Shown: in pieces, positions 7,621 through 16,169 of the stretch
Layout: each line of letters starts with the position of its first letter
Position numbering within the stretch: position 1 is the stretch's first letter
Program-made: the position numbers and the translations under genes
NCBI GenBank assembly: GCA_903893795.1
Contig: CAITNO010000009.1
Location: 1 to 35,298 of the forward strand
Source: Candidatus Hydrogenedentota bacterium
GTDB taxonomy: Bacteria > Hydrogenedentota > Hydrogenedentia > Hydrogenedentales > CAITNO01
Direction: 5' to 3'
DNA: 35,298 bases
Notes under the pieces: model-generated
Database searches by the model: none
What the model was told of the DNA's origin: nothing
What the model saw: only the letters and a program-made list of their open reading frames with translations

Positions 7621-9252
7621 GTGAGTAAGACAGTTGCGACATCACGGGAACGAAAGGGGGCTCCGCGCGGCGGCGGCAAACATACCGCAGTTTCCTCGGA
7701 GGCAAAAAAGGAGAGACGGCTCCTGCTGCAAAGCGTGGGATTCCTGCTGCTGGGCCTGTTTGTGGTGTACAGTCTCAATCCTAGCTATCTCGTTGTGACG
7801 GACAGCATGGCGAACGTGCATCAGCCCCTGAACATGCTCCGGGGCAACATGACCTTTACGGCGGACAGCCACCCCTTCATGTTCCTGTGGACATCCACCA
7901 AGGAGGGCGGGCGCAGGGTGGACATCAAGGAGTGGACCCCGGCACTGCGGCAGCAGCGCGCCGATGGCACGATTAAACTGGAGGGGCCTGAATATTACCT
8001 CGTCGAAAGCACCACCCCCGGCCGTTATGTGAACTTTTTCGGCATCGGGGCCGCGCTGATGGCCCTGCCGGTCTATGCGGTGATGGAGCAGTTCATTCCC
8101 GTGCTTGCCGACCATCTCAAGCTCATGTACTTCACCTGCCGGGAAATCGGCGCACTGCTCGTCGCGCTGTCGGCGGTGCTTGTCTATCTTGCCGCGCTGG
8201 CGCTGACCGACCGCCGAAAGGCCCTGGTCGTCGCCCTTGCCTACGGTCTGGGCACCTGCGTGTGGAGCACCTGCAGCCAGGGACTTTGGCAGCAGAGCCC
8301 CAACGTGTTTTTTCTCGCCCTGGGCGCGTGCCTCTTTGTCCGGATTGAGCGGTCCTGGTGGCTGGCGGCGCCCTGCGCCGCGGCCTGGGCCATGGCCGTG
8401 TGGTGCCGTCCCACGAGCGCCATTGTGGTGGTCTGCGGCGGCCTGTGGCTGGCGCTGAAAGACCGCCGCGCCCTGACGGCCTATGTGCTGGCGGGACTGC
8501 CCTTTGCCGCCTTGCTGGTCCTGTATAACTATCATTATCTTGGGTCGCCTTTTGCCTTCGGCCAGGTCGTGGGGGCGCGCACCCTTGCGGCGTCCAAGAC
8601 GGGTTCGCCGGTGGTCTGGCAGACGCCCCTGTGGCAGGGACTTTTGGGCCTGCTCGCGAGCCCCGCGCGCGGTCTCTTTGTCTTTTCCCCCTTCCTGCTG
8701 CTTGCCCTTCCGGGCATGGTCCGGGTCTGGACCAGTGCCAGGCTGGCCGCGCTGCGTCCGCTTCTCGCGGCGTCGCTCATCATCCTTTGCGTCGAGGCCA
8801 AGCATTTCGACTGGTGGGGGGGATGGTCCTTCGGTTACCGCCATGTGCTCGACATTACGGTGTTCCTGTCGCTCCTGCTGATTCCCACGCTTGAATCTTT
8901 CTGGAACAAGAATGCCTTTCGCGCGCTGTTCGGCGTCACGCTGCTCTGGTCTGTCGCCGTGCAGATCATCGGCGTCTCCCTCTACGACGTGACCGGTTGG
9001 GACAATCGGAAAGGCACCGCCGTGGTGATGAAGGACCAGCCCAAGGCGGTGATTTGTCTGGAGAAGAGCGGGGTGGAGGCGATGCGCAAAGACCCCACCT
9101 TCGTGAAGGCGACCGATGTGACGCTCAATGTGGACAAGGCGGAATTCCGAAACAGGCTGTGGAGCATCACGGACAGCCCGCTTGCCTACTACATCAGCCA
9201 TATCAGCGATGCGAGGAAGCAGAGAGGCACCTGCTGCCAGCGGTTCTGGTAG
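7621..9252 (+). CDS. Polytopic GT-C-type membrane protein, tandem paralog 2
   Basis: This 543-residue protein is collinear with the preceding gene: a basic N-terminus, a helix at about 36-52, a long periplasmic loop holding TTPGRYVNFFGIGAALMALP, many further helices, and a soluble C-terminal tail ending C-C-Q-R-F-W. GTG at 7621 was chosen over the upstream TTG because GAGGGG lies 8 bases before it and the resulting M-S-K start matches the paralog. The 66-base gap to gene 1 suggests co-transcription. Conserved blocks in both loop and membrane regions, with divergent tails, suggest two enzymes with different acceptors or donors. No exact function is recognisable. Confidence 0.75.
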   Translation: MSKTVATSRERKGAPRGGGKHTAVSSEAKKERRLLLQSVGFLLLGLFVVYSLNPSYLVVTDSMANVHQPLNMLRGNMTFTADSHPFMFLWTSTKEGGRRVDIKEWTPALRQQRADGTIKLEGPEYYLVESTTPGRYVNFFGIGAALMALPVYAVMEQFIPVLADHLKLMYFTCREIGALLVALSAVLVYLAALALTDRRKALVVALAYGLGTCVWSTCSQGLWQQSPNVFFLALGACLFVRIERSWWLAAPCAAAWAMAVWCRPTSAIVVVCGGLWLALKDRRALTAYVLAGLPFAALLVLYNYHYLGSPFAFGQVVGARTLAASKTGSPVVWQTPLWQGLLGLLASPARGLFVFSPFLLLALPGMVRVWTSARLAALRPLLAASLIILCVEAKHFDWWGGWSFGYRHVLDITVFLSLLLIPTLESFWNKNAFRALFGVTLLWSVAVQIIGVSLYDVTGWDNRKGTAVVMKDQPKAVICLEKSGVEAMRKDPTFVKATDVTLNVDKAEFRNRLWSITDSPLAYYISHISDARKQRGTCCQRFW

Positions 9253-9275
9253 AGACAGGCGGAAGGGAATGCCTG

Positions 9276-10379
9276 CTACGAGGTGGTAAACCCGGGCGTG
9301 TAGTTCCAGAAGGCTTCCAGACTGTCCACGCTGCGCGGCCCGCCAAGATGGCAGGCGTCCCAAAGCATGGCCGATAGCAGGTAGGAACGATGGGCAAAGC
9401 TTGGGGTGAGGTAGAGGGAGGCCTCGGCCAGGTTGGGATGACGGTACCACTGCCAACCCTGCCGGATCACAGCTTGGTAAACATTGGCGTCCTGCGCAAA
9501 CCCGATATCCTTGCCGTCGATGGCGAGGAATTTGTGGCCCTCCAGATATTCCGCCTCAATGACAAAGGGATTTCCGTCGCCCACGCCATGCACGGTGCGT
9601 CGTTTGGAGCGGGGGGCCTTGGCGGTGAAATCGGTCAGCAGGCGGACCACACTGTTTCCGAAGCGGACCGAACCCTCAAAACGCCCGTCCACCGGATGGG
9701 GGTAGGCCTGGGGATTGGGGGGATGATAGGGGGCGGAAACGCCCTCCACGGAGACGCCCTGATCCCAGACGCCGTCCAAACCGCCCCGTGTTTCGGCAAG
9801 GCAGGTGAACACCCAGGCCAGGCAGTGCACCGTTTCCTGATGCTGGATGGGCACCATGATTTTGTAATTGCGCGGGTTGGCGGGGTCCTCCCGATCTTTC
9901 GACCGGGTCATGCGCATTTCGTCGATGCGCACCTCGTTGAAAGAGCGCAGGAAAGCGCGCACGCGCAGGGTCATCGGGTCGAAGAGTTCGGGGAAATCGA
10001 AGAGCATGCACATGCCCGCCCTTTCCACCAGGCGGCGCAGTTCCATGCACTCACCGGGGGACTCGGGCGCGGCCATCGGTTTCTCGTTGAGCACCATGAA
10101 ATGGTCACCCTGAAGCAGGCGGTCGGCAAGCCGACCCAATGCGGCGCCCCGGTCCCGCGGATGAAGCCCAATGTGGTAGAAGTCCGCGGGCAGCCCGTAG
10201 AACTCCTCATCCGTCCCAATCACCCGCACCCGGTCCTGGTCTATGCCCGTCGGAATGGGGCCGGGGTCCCGCACATACACGGGAATGCGCAGCGCGACCG
10301 CGGCGTCCACAAAATGCCGTCCAATATAGCCCCAGCCTCCGGCCACGGCCAGGGAGCGGGGGAGTGGGTCATCTTCCAT
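9276..10379 (-). CDS. Gfo/Idh/MocA-like oxidoreductase
   Basis: The 367-residue frame begins with a Rossmann-type strand-loop (SLAVAGGWGYIG, residues 9-20) and carries L-N-E-K-P-M-A at 98-103. That EKP motif is diagnostic of the NAD(P)-dependent Gfo/Idh/MocA family, in which the Lys is catalytic. The rest is an alpha/beta C-terminal domain with many Trp/Tyr residues. Members oxidise or epimerise sugars and sugar nucleotides. The GGWGYIG loop departs from the classical G-x-G-x-x-G spacing. ATG at 10379 is preferred since the Rossmann strand follows directly, but it has no clear Shine-Dalgarno; the open frame continues to 10556. It converges on the GT-C pair with a 23-base gap. Confidence 0.6.
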   Translation of the reverse strand: MEDDPLPRSLAVAGGWGYIGRHFVDAAVALRIPVYVRDPGPIPTGIDQDRVRVIGTDEEFYGLPADFYHIGLHPRDRGAALGRLADRLLQGDHFMVLNEKPMAAPESPGECMELRRLVERAGMCMLFDFPELFDPMTLRVRAFLRSFNEVRIDEMRMTRSKDREDPANPRNYKIMVPIQHQETVHCLAWVFTCLAETRGGLDGVWDQGVSVEGVSAPYHPPNPQAYPHPVDGRFEGSVRFGNSVVRLLTDFTAKAPRSKRRTVHGVGDGNPFVIEAEYLEGHKFLAIDGKDIGFAQDANVYQAVIRQGWQWYRHPNLAEASLYLTPSFAHRSYLLSAMLWDACHLGGPRSVDSLEAFWNYTPGFTTS

Positions 10380-10615
10380 AAGCAGCAGTCCAGGTCCGTT
10401 CAACCGAATCGCGGAGCACGGGAATTGTTTTTCGAACGGGCGTAGTATAGCGGCTTGCGCGTCGGCCCTCACAGTTTCCAGGAGGGCAATCAGGGCAATC
10501 GCATTGAAATCCCGCTGCAAATGGAGGCAGGTCCTTGAGGCCGTCGGAGTCTGCATCGCGGAGGAAGTACGAATACAGGGGATATTCTATTCACTCTCGT
10601 AGGTACCGGTCTGTT

Positions 10616-10716
10616 TTAGGTCCCCCTTCGAAGGGGGTGCCGCGAAGCGGCGGGGGATGTGGAGCCAAAACCAAGACCAACATCCCGCTAAATCCCCCTT
10701 CAAAGGGGGACTTAAG
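10616..10716 (-). repeat. Palindromic repeat family A, one full copy plus one half copy
   Basis: 10616-10661 contains two adjacent hairpins (CCCCC-TTCGAA-GGGGG and GCCGC-GAA-GCGGC) followed by GGGGGATGT. This is the reverse orientation of the copies at 25306, 29564 and 34877. At 10688-10716 a second CCCCCTT-CAAAGGGGG hairpin flanked by TAA/TTA is a half copy. Confidence 0.75.
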
Positions 10717-10839
10717 ACGCCACCCAGCTTAAGGTTACGTGCGTTTCCAAAGTTTTCTATAGGACCCCGTTTAATGCGATTGCCCATGCAGGGCAATCCC
10801 CGGCAAACAGGGGGAGGTTTCCAAACGGCACGGACGTGC

Positions 10840-10970
10840 GGCATGGACCGACTGGTTTGGGCCGGATCGAGTTGATTTGGCGGGGGCAATGGAAACTTTC
10901 GCGAACCCCGCATTAACGCCCGGAGTGCCAAAGGCGTTTTCGTTGGGTTCGTGCCCTGCGGAATCGTCGC
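10840..10970 (+). repeat. Diverged long repeat C, copy 1
   Basis: The stretch from GACTGGTTTGGGCCGG to GCCAAAGGCG, and then the part around CGTGCCCTGCGGAA, aligns by eye with 32515-32725. That second copy carries ~80 extra bases in the middle. The similarity looks to be about 75-80 percent. No coding frame is conserved. Confidence 0.55.
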
Positions 10971-11610
10971 CATTTCCTCCTGTATTCCGTCATTGCGGAG
11001 CACGGTCTTCAGGCGGCGGGGCGTATGGACGGGAGCTGACGGTTGCTAAACACATTATTCATACTTAATTGGAGAAATTCAGGGACAGACCACTTTTTCC
11101 TTTCCATCCTTGTAATCACGGAACTCATGTGCTTAAGAGACGGGGACATTAAACCTGTTGAACAACCTCGAGTTTAGCATACTGGCACCTTTTTCGCGTG
11201 AATGATGGGCCTGTCTGGCGAAGCGGGGATGCTTCCGGCTGGGACTGACATAAGGCCCAATCAGGTTGCGTCGCCCCTTCGGGGCTCATTTCGGGGGGAG
11301 GATGCCAACCTGGGCCTCACGGCCCAGGCTAATCAATGCCGCGCCTTTGGCGCTCCGGAGGATGAACGAATCCCGCGCCTTCGGCGCTCCGGACAGAGAA
11401 GCAGCATTTAAGGGCAGCGTCCCTGCGCATCCGGTCCTCCGTGCGTGGATGCGCGGGGGGCTGTTCGTTCGTTATACTGTTGGCTTGCTTGGGATTTAGG
11501 ACAACTGCCCCCGGCTGTCACCTTGCAGCGAATGCCATTGGATGGCAGGCGAGGGCGCCTGTCCTACAGGATTTGCGCGAGGGAATGGACGAACCGCAGG
11601 ATTGACACTG

Positions 11611-13854
11611 GTGCGCTTGCCCAAATTAACACGAATCGAAGGCATGATTTGCATGGCGCTGCTTTGCGTGGCGCCGTTGATTCTGCTGTTTCCAGCCCTG
11701 TCGAAGGGTGGCGCCCCCGCTTCCTTTGAAGGATTGTTATCCCTGGCTCCATGGCAGGAGGCGCGGCCGGCGGGCGCGGTTATTCCCGATGGTGCGGCGG
11801 AAAGCAATCTTGTGCTGCGCTACTATCCGTGGTATTCCTTCCTCGGGCAGAGCGCCCGTTCCCACGAACTGCCGCTCTGGAATCCCCTGGAAGGATTTGG
11901 CACGCCCTTCCTGGCGCTTTGGCGCACACGCGCGTTGTCGCCGTTCTCGGTTCCGTTCTACCTGTTTCCCCTGGGCACGGCGCTCATTGTCAGCATCTTT
12001 CTCAAACTGCTGGTGGCGGGGGTGTGCGCCTATGCCGTGGCGCGCCGGTTCAACTATGCGCCTCCGCTGGCATTGCTGGCCGGGGTGGTATTCCAGTTTA
12101 GCGCGCCGCTGTTTGCCCAGCCGTTGGAACCGCTTGCCGATGCGCTGCCCTGGTTTCCCCTGCTTCTGGGATGGGCCTACCGTCTCCTCCAGGGCGATTT
12201 TCACGTCTGGCCGCTGCTGTCGCTCGTGATGGCGCTGGCAGGCCTCGGCGGTTCGCCCGAGGCCATGGTGGCGGGCATGGCGTTCCTGCTACTGGTGCTG
12301 TCGGTGTACCGGCTGCGCGACCGGCGGCTGAAGCATCTGATGGGCGCCCATGCGGCCCTGTTTGCCGCGATTGCGGGGTGCCTGGCAATCATCGCCGTGC
12401 AGCTCTTCCCATACATTGAATATAAAGCTCAACACCCGGATGCGCTGGAGAAGACCGGCACCGCGCCTGTCTGGTCCGAACTGTCCCAACTGGTATATCC
12501 GGTGCTGCGGACCGCGTCCGCCGGAGGGGCGTCGCGCGCGGCGCTTTGCATGCACGTGGGCGGGTTGTTCCTGTTGATTCTCGCCCTGTGGATGTCGGTG
12601 CGCCGCATGGCGGGCAAGAACCGGCGCCGCCGTCTGGAGGGGCTGCTGCTCACCGCGCTGGCCTTTGGGTTGGCGCCGCTTTTTCTGGGCAGCCTGCTGG
12701 AGCAGACACGGGAATGGCCCTGGCCGCGGACGGAGCATTTCTATCTGTTCTGGCCGCTGGCCCTGAGCTTCCTCGCCACCGCCTCGGCGGAGGAATGGCT
12801 GCAACTGGACATTGACGGGTGCAAGGCGGCCCTGCGCCGTTTCGTGCCGTGGGCGGCATTCTTGTGGGGAGGCGGGCTGGTGGTGGCGGGGATTGCCCTG
12901 CGCGGTCAGGTGGCATGGCAGACGCTGGCGCAGTGTGCGCTCGTGGAGGCCGGGCTGGCGATTCTCTTTGCGGCGCTTCTGCTGGTCACGCTGCTGCGCC
13001 CCAAACGGTGGATCATGGGTTGTGGACTGGCGGCCATCGCCGCGCTGTCCGGCCTGTGGGCCTATGGCCCCGCCCGTGCCTGGACCCCGGCGGAGGCGGT
13101 CTTTCCCGAGACTTCTTTCATCACACGCCTGCGCGACGCCCATGACCGGGTGACGGGCAGCGGAGTGATCAAGCGCTGGCCGCTGGCGGCCAATGGCATA
13201 GCCCAGGTGTACAACCCCTCCGGGGTTACTCTGCGGCGCTACGAGAAATTCATCAAACGCGCCGCGGCGGACCCCTGCCTGATGCGGCTGGGCGCCGCCG
13301 GAGCGCTGCTGCTCACGCGCCAGGACATCCAAGGGCAGTTCGCCGTGCTGCGGCCGACACTTAATATTTTGGAGGTCTTTCCCTCGGGCGCCATCCTGCT
13401 CAAGGACTTGGACGTTCGGCCCCGGGCGCGAATGATCTACGCCGCGCGCAGAGTGGACGAGTTTGATTCCAGCGCATTGCGTTTGGACGGTCCACCGCAG
13501 ATAGAGGGCGGCACCCTGCCCGAAAAGGATGACGGTCCGGTCGCAGCCGCCTCCATTGCCGAGCCCCATGAGTCCGATCGTGTGGTGGTTCACATTGCCG
13601 AGGGAACGCGGCCCGGGGTGCTCGTGCTGGCAGACATGTGGTATCCGGGTTGGGAGGCCACCGTGGACGGCAACCCCGCGCCGGTGCTGGCCGTGGACGG
13701 CGTGTTTCGCGGTGTTGAAGTGGGGCAGGGGGCGCGGGAGGTGGTGTTCAGGTACTATCCGGCGTCGTTCCGCATCGGTATGGTGGTGTCGCTGGCGGGT
13801 TTGGCGGTGATGCTGCTGCTTGCCGTGCTTTACCGAAAGAAACCGGCCCAGTAA
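11611..13854 (+). CDS. YfhO-like polytopic membrane protein
   Basis: The product has 747 residues and about twelve hydrophobic segments in its first ~500 residues. A soluble C-terminal domain follows, with the pattern M-W-Y-P-G-W-E-A-T-V-D-G and V-D-G-V-F-R-G-V, then a last helix and a basic end. That closing pattern is characteristic of YfhO-family proteins, GT-C-like enzymes implicated in glycosylating lipoteichoic acid or other envelope polymers in Firmicutes. The periplasmic loop after helix 1 contains Y-Y-P-W-Y-S-F and L-P-L-W-N-P, also typical. GTG at 11611 was chosen because AGGA lies 9 bases upstream; the frame upstream of it falls in a hairpin repeat and is unlikely to be translated. 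Substrate unknown. Confidence 0.75.
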   Translation: MRLPKLTRIEGMICMALLCVAPLILLFPALSKGGAPASFEGLLSLAPWQEARPAGAVIPDGAAESNLVLRYYPWYSFLGQSARSHELPLWNPLEGFGTPFLALWRTRALSPFSVPFYLFPLGTALIVSIFLKLLVAGVCAYAVARRFNYAPPLALLAGVVFQFSAPLFAQPLEPLADALPWFPLLLGWAYRLLQGDFHVWPLLSLVMALAGLGGSPEAMVAGMAFLLLVLSVYRLRDRRLKHLMGAHAALFAAIAGCLAIIAVQLFPYIEYKAQHPDALEKTGTAPVWSELSQLVYPVLRTASAGGASRAALCMHVGGLFLLILALWMSVRRMAGKNRRRRLEGLLLTALAFGLAPLFLGSLLEQTREWPWPRTEHFYLFWPLALSFLATASAEEWLQLDIDGCKAALRRFVPWAAFLWGGGLVVAGIALRGQVAWQTLAQCALVEAGLAILFAALLLVTLLRPKRWIMGCGLAAIAALSGLWAYGPARAWTPAEAVFPETSFITRLRDAHDRVTGSGVIKRWPLAANGIAQVYNPSGVTLRRYEKFIKRAAADPCLMRLGAAGALLLTRQDIQGQFAVLRPTLNILEVFPSGAILLKDLDVRPRARMIYAARRVDEFDSSALRLDGPPQIEGGTLPEKDDGPVAAASIAEPHESDRVVVHIAEGTRPGVLVLADMWYPGWEATVDGNPAPVLAVDGVFRGVEVGQGAREVVFRYYPASFRIGMVVSLAGLAVMLLLAVLYRKKPAQ

Positions 13855-13930
13855 TTAATCAAGAGAAACCCCGGGGCGCAATGCCCGGTCCAATCGAAAC
13901 CAATCAACCGTTTCAACAGGAGTCATTTTC

Positions 13931-14938
13931 ATGAAGAGAGTCGCCGTTGCCGTTGTGGCCGGGCTGTTCTGCCTGGCCCTTGCCATGCCCGTCTGTACCG
14001 CCCAGGATGCCGCCGCGAAGCCGTCGCTGGTCGAGCGGCTGGGCTTTGCCAAAGATGCCAAAGTGCTGATCCTGAACGGGGACGACTTTGGCATGAACCA
14101 CGCCACGAATGACGGAACCATCAAGGCGCTCAAGAGCGGCGGTCTGACCTCGGCCACCGTGATGATGCCCTGCGGCTGGAATGTCGAGGCGCTCAAGTGG
14201 GCCAAGGCCCATCCGCAGGCCTCCATCGGCGTGCATACCACCCTCACCAGCGAGTGGGGCGGTTACAAATGGGGCCCCTGCCTTGGTGTGGGCGGCGTGC
14301 CCAGCCTGTGCACCCCCGAAGGTTACATGTGGGACGATGTGGTCATGGTCTACGGCAGCGCAACCATTGAGGACGTGGAGAAAGAAATCCGCACCCAGCT
14401 CAACCGCGCCATCGCCAGCGGCGTGGACATCACCCATTTCGACTCGCACATGGGCACCATGCAGTACAACCCGATCTACCATGAGCTGTACCTGAAGCTT
14501 GCCAAAGAGTACAAGATGCCCTGCCGCATGGCCGGCCATGACATCATGGACAAGGCCGGCGGCGGCTTCCTGATCGACGAGGCGGACGCCATGGGCGTGC
14601 TGCACCCCGAAGTGCTGTACATGAACGGTCCGGACAGCATTGAAGGCACTGCGGCCTATTTCAAAGACCTGCTCAGCAAGCTTGAACCGGGCAAAGTGAG
14701 CGAGCTGTACATCCATTGCGCCGTGCCCAGCGAGGAAATCTTTTCCACGACCGGTTCGGCCAAGCGCCGCATCGCCGACACGGACTTCTTCTCCGACCCG
14801 AACACAGTGAAGTTCATGGACGAGCAGGGCATCCAGCGCATCAGTTACCGCGAACTGCGCGAACTCCAGCGCACCGGCAAGCCCATTCCGCGCGCCACCT
14901 ATGGCTGGGAAGAGAAAGACAAGGAAAAAGGAAAGTAA
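13931..14938 (+). CDS. Secreted ChbG/YdjC-like carbohydrate deacetylase
   Basis: The 335-residue protein has a Sec signal peptide (basic start, hydrophobic core 4-20, cleavage probably after T-A at ~23-24). The YdjC fold follows: L-N-G-D51-D52-F-G metal motif, G-V-H102-T-T-L-T, and H169-F-D-S-H173-M-G. These Asp/His residues are the metal-binding set of the ChbG family, which removes N-acetyl groups from chitooligosaccharides or related amino sugars. ChbG of enterobacteria is cytoplasmic; a signal peptide places this one in the periplasm or outside. AGGAG stands 9 bases before the ATG. A strong terminator follows the gene. It is 76 bases downstream of the YfhO-like gene and may be co-transcribed with it. 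Confidence 0.85.
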   Translation: MKRVAVAVVAGLFCLALAMPVCTAQDAAAKPSLVERLGFAKDAKVLILNGDDFGMNHATNDGTIKALKSGGLTSATVMMPCGWNVEALKWAKAHPQASIGVHTTLTSEWGGYKWGPCLGVGGVPSLCTPEGYMWDDVVMVYGSATIEDVEKEIRTQLNRAIASGVDITHFDSHMGTMQYNPIYHELYLKLAKEYKMPCRMAGHDIMDKAGGGFLIDEADAMGVLHPEVLYMNGPDSIEGTAAYFKDLLSKLEPGKVSELYIHCAVPSEEIFSTTGSAKRRIADTDFFSDPNTVKFMDEQGIQRISYRELRELQRTGKPIPRATYGWEEKDKEKGK

Positions 14939-14952
14939 TTCTTTCAGCAAAT

Positions 14953-14998
14953 GCGCCGCAGCGAGCCGTTCGGTTGCCTGCGGCGCTTCTTTTTTTTT
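14953..14998 (+). terminator. Rho-independent terminator after the deacetylase gene
   Basis: A perfect 8-bp stem GCGCCGCA/TGCGGCGC (14953-14960 with 14979-14986) encloses an 18-base loop and is followed by TTC and a run of nine T. It lies 15 bases after the stop codon. Confidence 0.85.
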
Positions 14999-15051
14999 GT
15001 GCCCGTCCAATCGAAACCGCAATGCCTTTGCCTTTGCCTGGGGTCGCCGAT

Positions 15052-15080
15052 TTGGCAATTCCCTCACGATGCAGTATTCT
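15052..15080 (+). promoter_or_regulatory. Candidate sigma-70-type promoter for the glycerophosphodiesterase gene
   Basis: TTGGCA (15052-15057) and TATTCT (15075-15080) are separated by exactly 17 bases, 48 bases before the start codon and just after the preceding terminator. The match is 5/6 and 4/6 to the consensus. It was found by eye only. Confidence 0.4.
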
Positions 15081-15127
15081 CATATGCTAAGTTCACATAA
15101 TTCATCGGACAAGGATGGGAATGATTC

Positions 15128-16111
15128 ATGGCACGCTGGAAGAAGTTCTTGCTTGGAGTTTCGGGCATATTCGTCTTGGCGCTTCTAATTGCCTGGCTGG
15201 GCTGGGTGGTGCTGCCCCTGCGCGCTTTGGAGGCAACCCATCCCCCGGTGCCGCATAATCTGGTGATCGCCCACCGCGGCGCGTCCTATTGGGCGCCGGA
15301 AGAAACACAGCCCGCCTATGAGCTTGCGCGGGAACTGGGCACCGATTATCTGGAAATGGACATTCAGCGCACCAAGGACTTCGCGCTGGTGGCCATTCAT
15401 GATGACACGCTTGAACGGACCACCAACGTGGCCGAACTTTTTCCGGGCCGGGAAAAACAAACCATTTCAGAGTTTACCCTGGCCGAGCTCAAACAGTTGG
15501 ATGCAGGTTACTGGTTCAACCGGAAGCACCCCGGGCTGGCGCGAAGCTCCTATTCCGGTCAGAGAATTCTGACACTGGGGGAGATCTTGGACATCGCCGG
15601 GGCAAAGGGACGAAAATGCCCAGTGTACATTGAAACCAAGTCAGCGGACCATTATCCCGGCATCGAAAGGGATCTGGTGGCGCTCTTGCGGGAGAAGGGC
15701 TGGCTGGAGCCTGGTGACGGCGGGTTGCCGCCCGTTATCTTCCAGTCTTTTTATTCGGACAGTTTAATGAAACTAAAGGAACTGGCCCCCAACATTCCCC
15801 GCATCTACCTGGTCGAGTCGCAAGTATTGAAGAAGGAGGGCGGTTGGGCGCCGATGCTGGACAGGGCCGCCCAGATTGGGGCGGGTATTGGCCCCATGGG
15901 GACGCTGTGCTGGCCCTGGAACGTGGGCAGCGCACACCGGCACGGGTTGACCGTGCATGCCTTCACCCTCGATGAACCCTGGCAGTTTCGGTTGATGGCG
16001 TGGTTCGGCGTGGATGGACTTTTCACCAACCGTTGCGATGCGCTACTGGACTATTACGGAAGACCGTCCGCCAAGTCCGCGCGAAGCCTTCTTGACGAAC
16101 TGGGATACTGA
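15128..16111 (+). CDS. Membrane-anchored glycerophosphodiester phosphodiesterase
   Basis: The 327-residue protein starts with an uncleaved-looking membrane helix (residues 6-30). The GDPD TIM-barrel motifs follow: H49-R50-G51, E76-M-D78 and H91-D-D, which are the catalytic acid/base and metal ligands of the family. Later motifs (Y-I-E-T-K, F-Q-S-F, and the final F-T-N-R) are also typical. GDPDs cleave glycerophosphodiesters to glycerol 3-phosphate and an alcohol; an anchored form probably acts on phospholipid head groups or envelope polymers in the periplasm. It stands alone between a terminator and a convergent GT operon. The long insert around residues 100-140 is normal for the family. Confidence 0.9.
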   Translation: MARWKKFLLGVSGIFVLALLIAWLGWVVLPLRALEATHPPVPHNLVIAHRGASYWAPEETQPAYELARELGTDYLEMDIQRTKDFALVAIHDDTLERTTNVAELFPGREKQTISEFTLAELKQLDAGYWFNRKHPGLARSSYSGQRILTLGEILDIAGAKGRKCPVYIETKSADHYPGIERDLVALLREKGWLEPGDGGLPPVIFQSFYSDSLMKLKELAPNIPRIYLVESQVLKKEGGWAPMLDRAAQIGAGIGPMGTLCWPWNVGSAHRHGLTVHAFTLDEPWQFRLMAWFGVDGLFTNRCDALLDYYGRPSAKSARSLLDELGY

Positions 16112-16169
16112 CTGTTGCGCCGCAGTTCGCGTGAGATGTTTCCGGTGCCCGCATAACCGTGTCAGCGGG

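Larger units (their letters stand above)
10380..11610. other. Repeat-filled intergenic region without a recognisable gene
   Basis: These 1.2 kb hold palindromic repeats (10616-10716), a 150-bp diverged repeat shared with 32.5 kb (10840-10970), a 19-base motif shared with 33.1 kb (11074-11092), a hairpin-rich block with two GCGCC-TT-GGCGC type units (11260-11400) and a GGCAGGCG-type hairpin (11541-11575). A TATACT at 11473-11478 may be a -10 element for the downstream gene. Open frames here lack coding character. Confidence 0.6.

Noticed and set aside
7642..9456. A 604-codon open frame antisense to the second GT-C-like gene
   Set aside because: It is rich in His, Gln, Arg and Gly with no hydrophobic pattern or motif, and it lies wholly opposite a clear membrane protein. 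Such long antisense frames are common in GC-rich DNA.
11260..11400. Hairpin-rich block considered as a CRISPR array
   Set aside because: The GCGCC-TT-GGCGC units are only two, unevenly spaced and palindromic, without a constant repeat-spacer pattern or cas genes.
12289..13593. A 434-codon frame antisense to the YfhO-like gene
   Set aside because: Same low-complexity Gln/Arg/Gly composition; the sense strand has membrane helices and a family-specific C-terminal motif.
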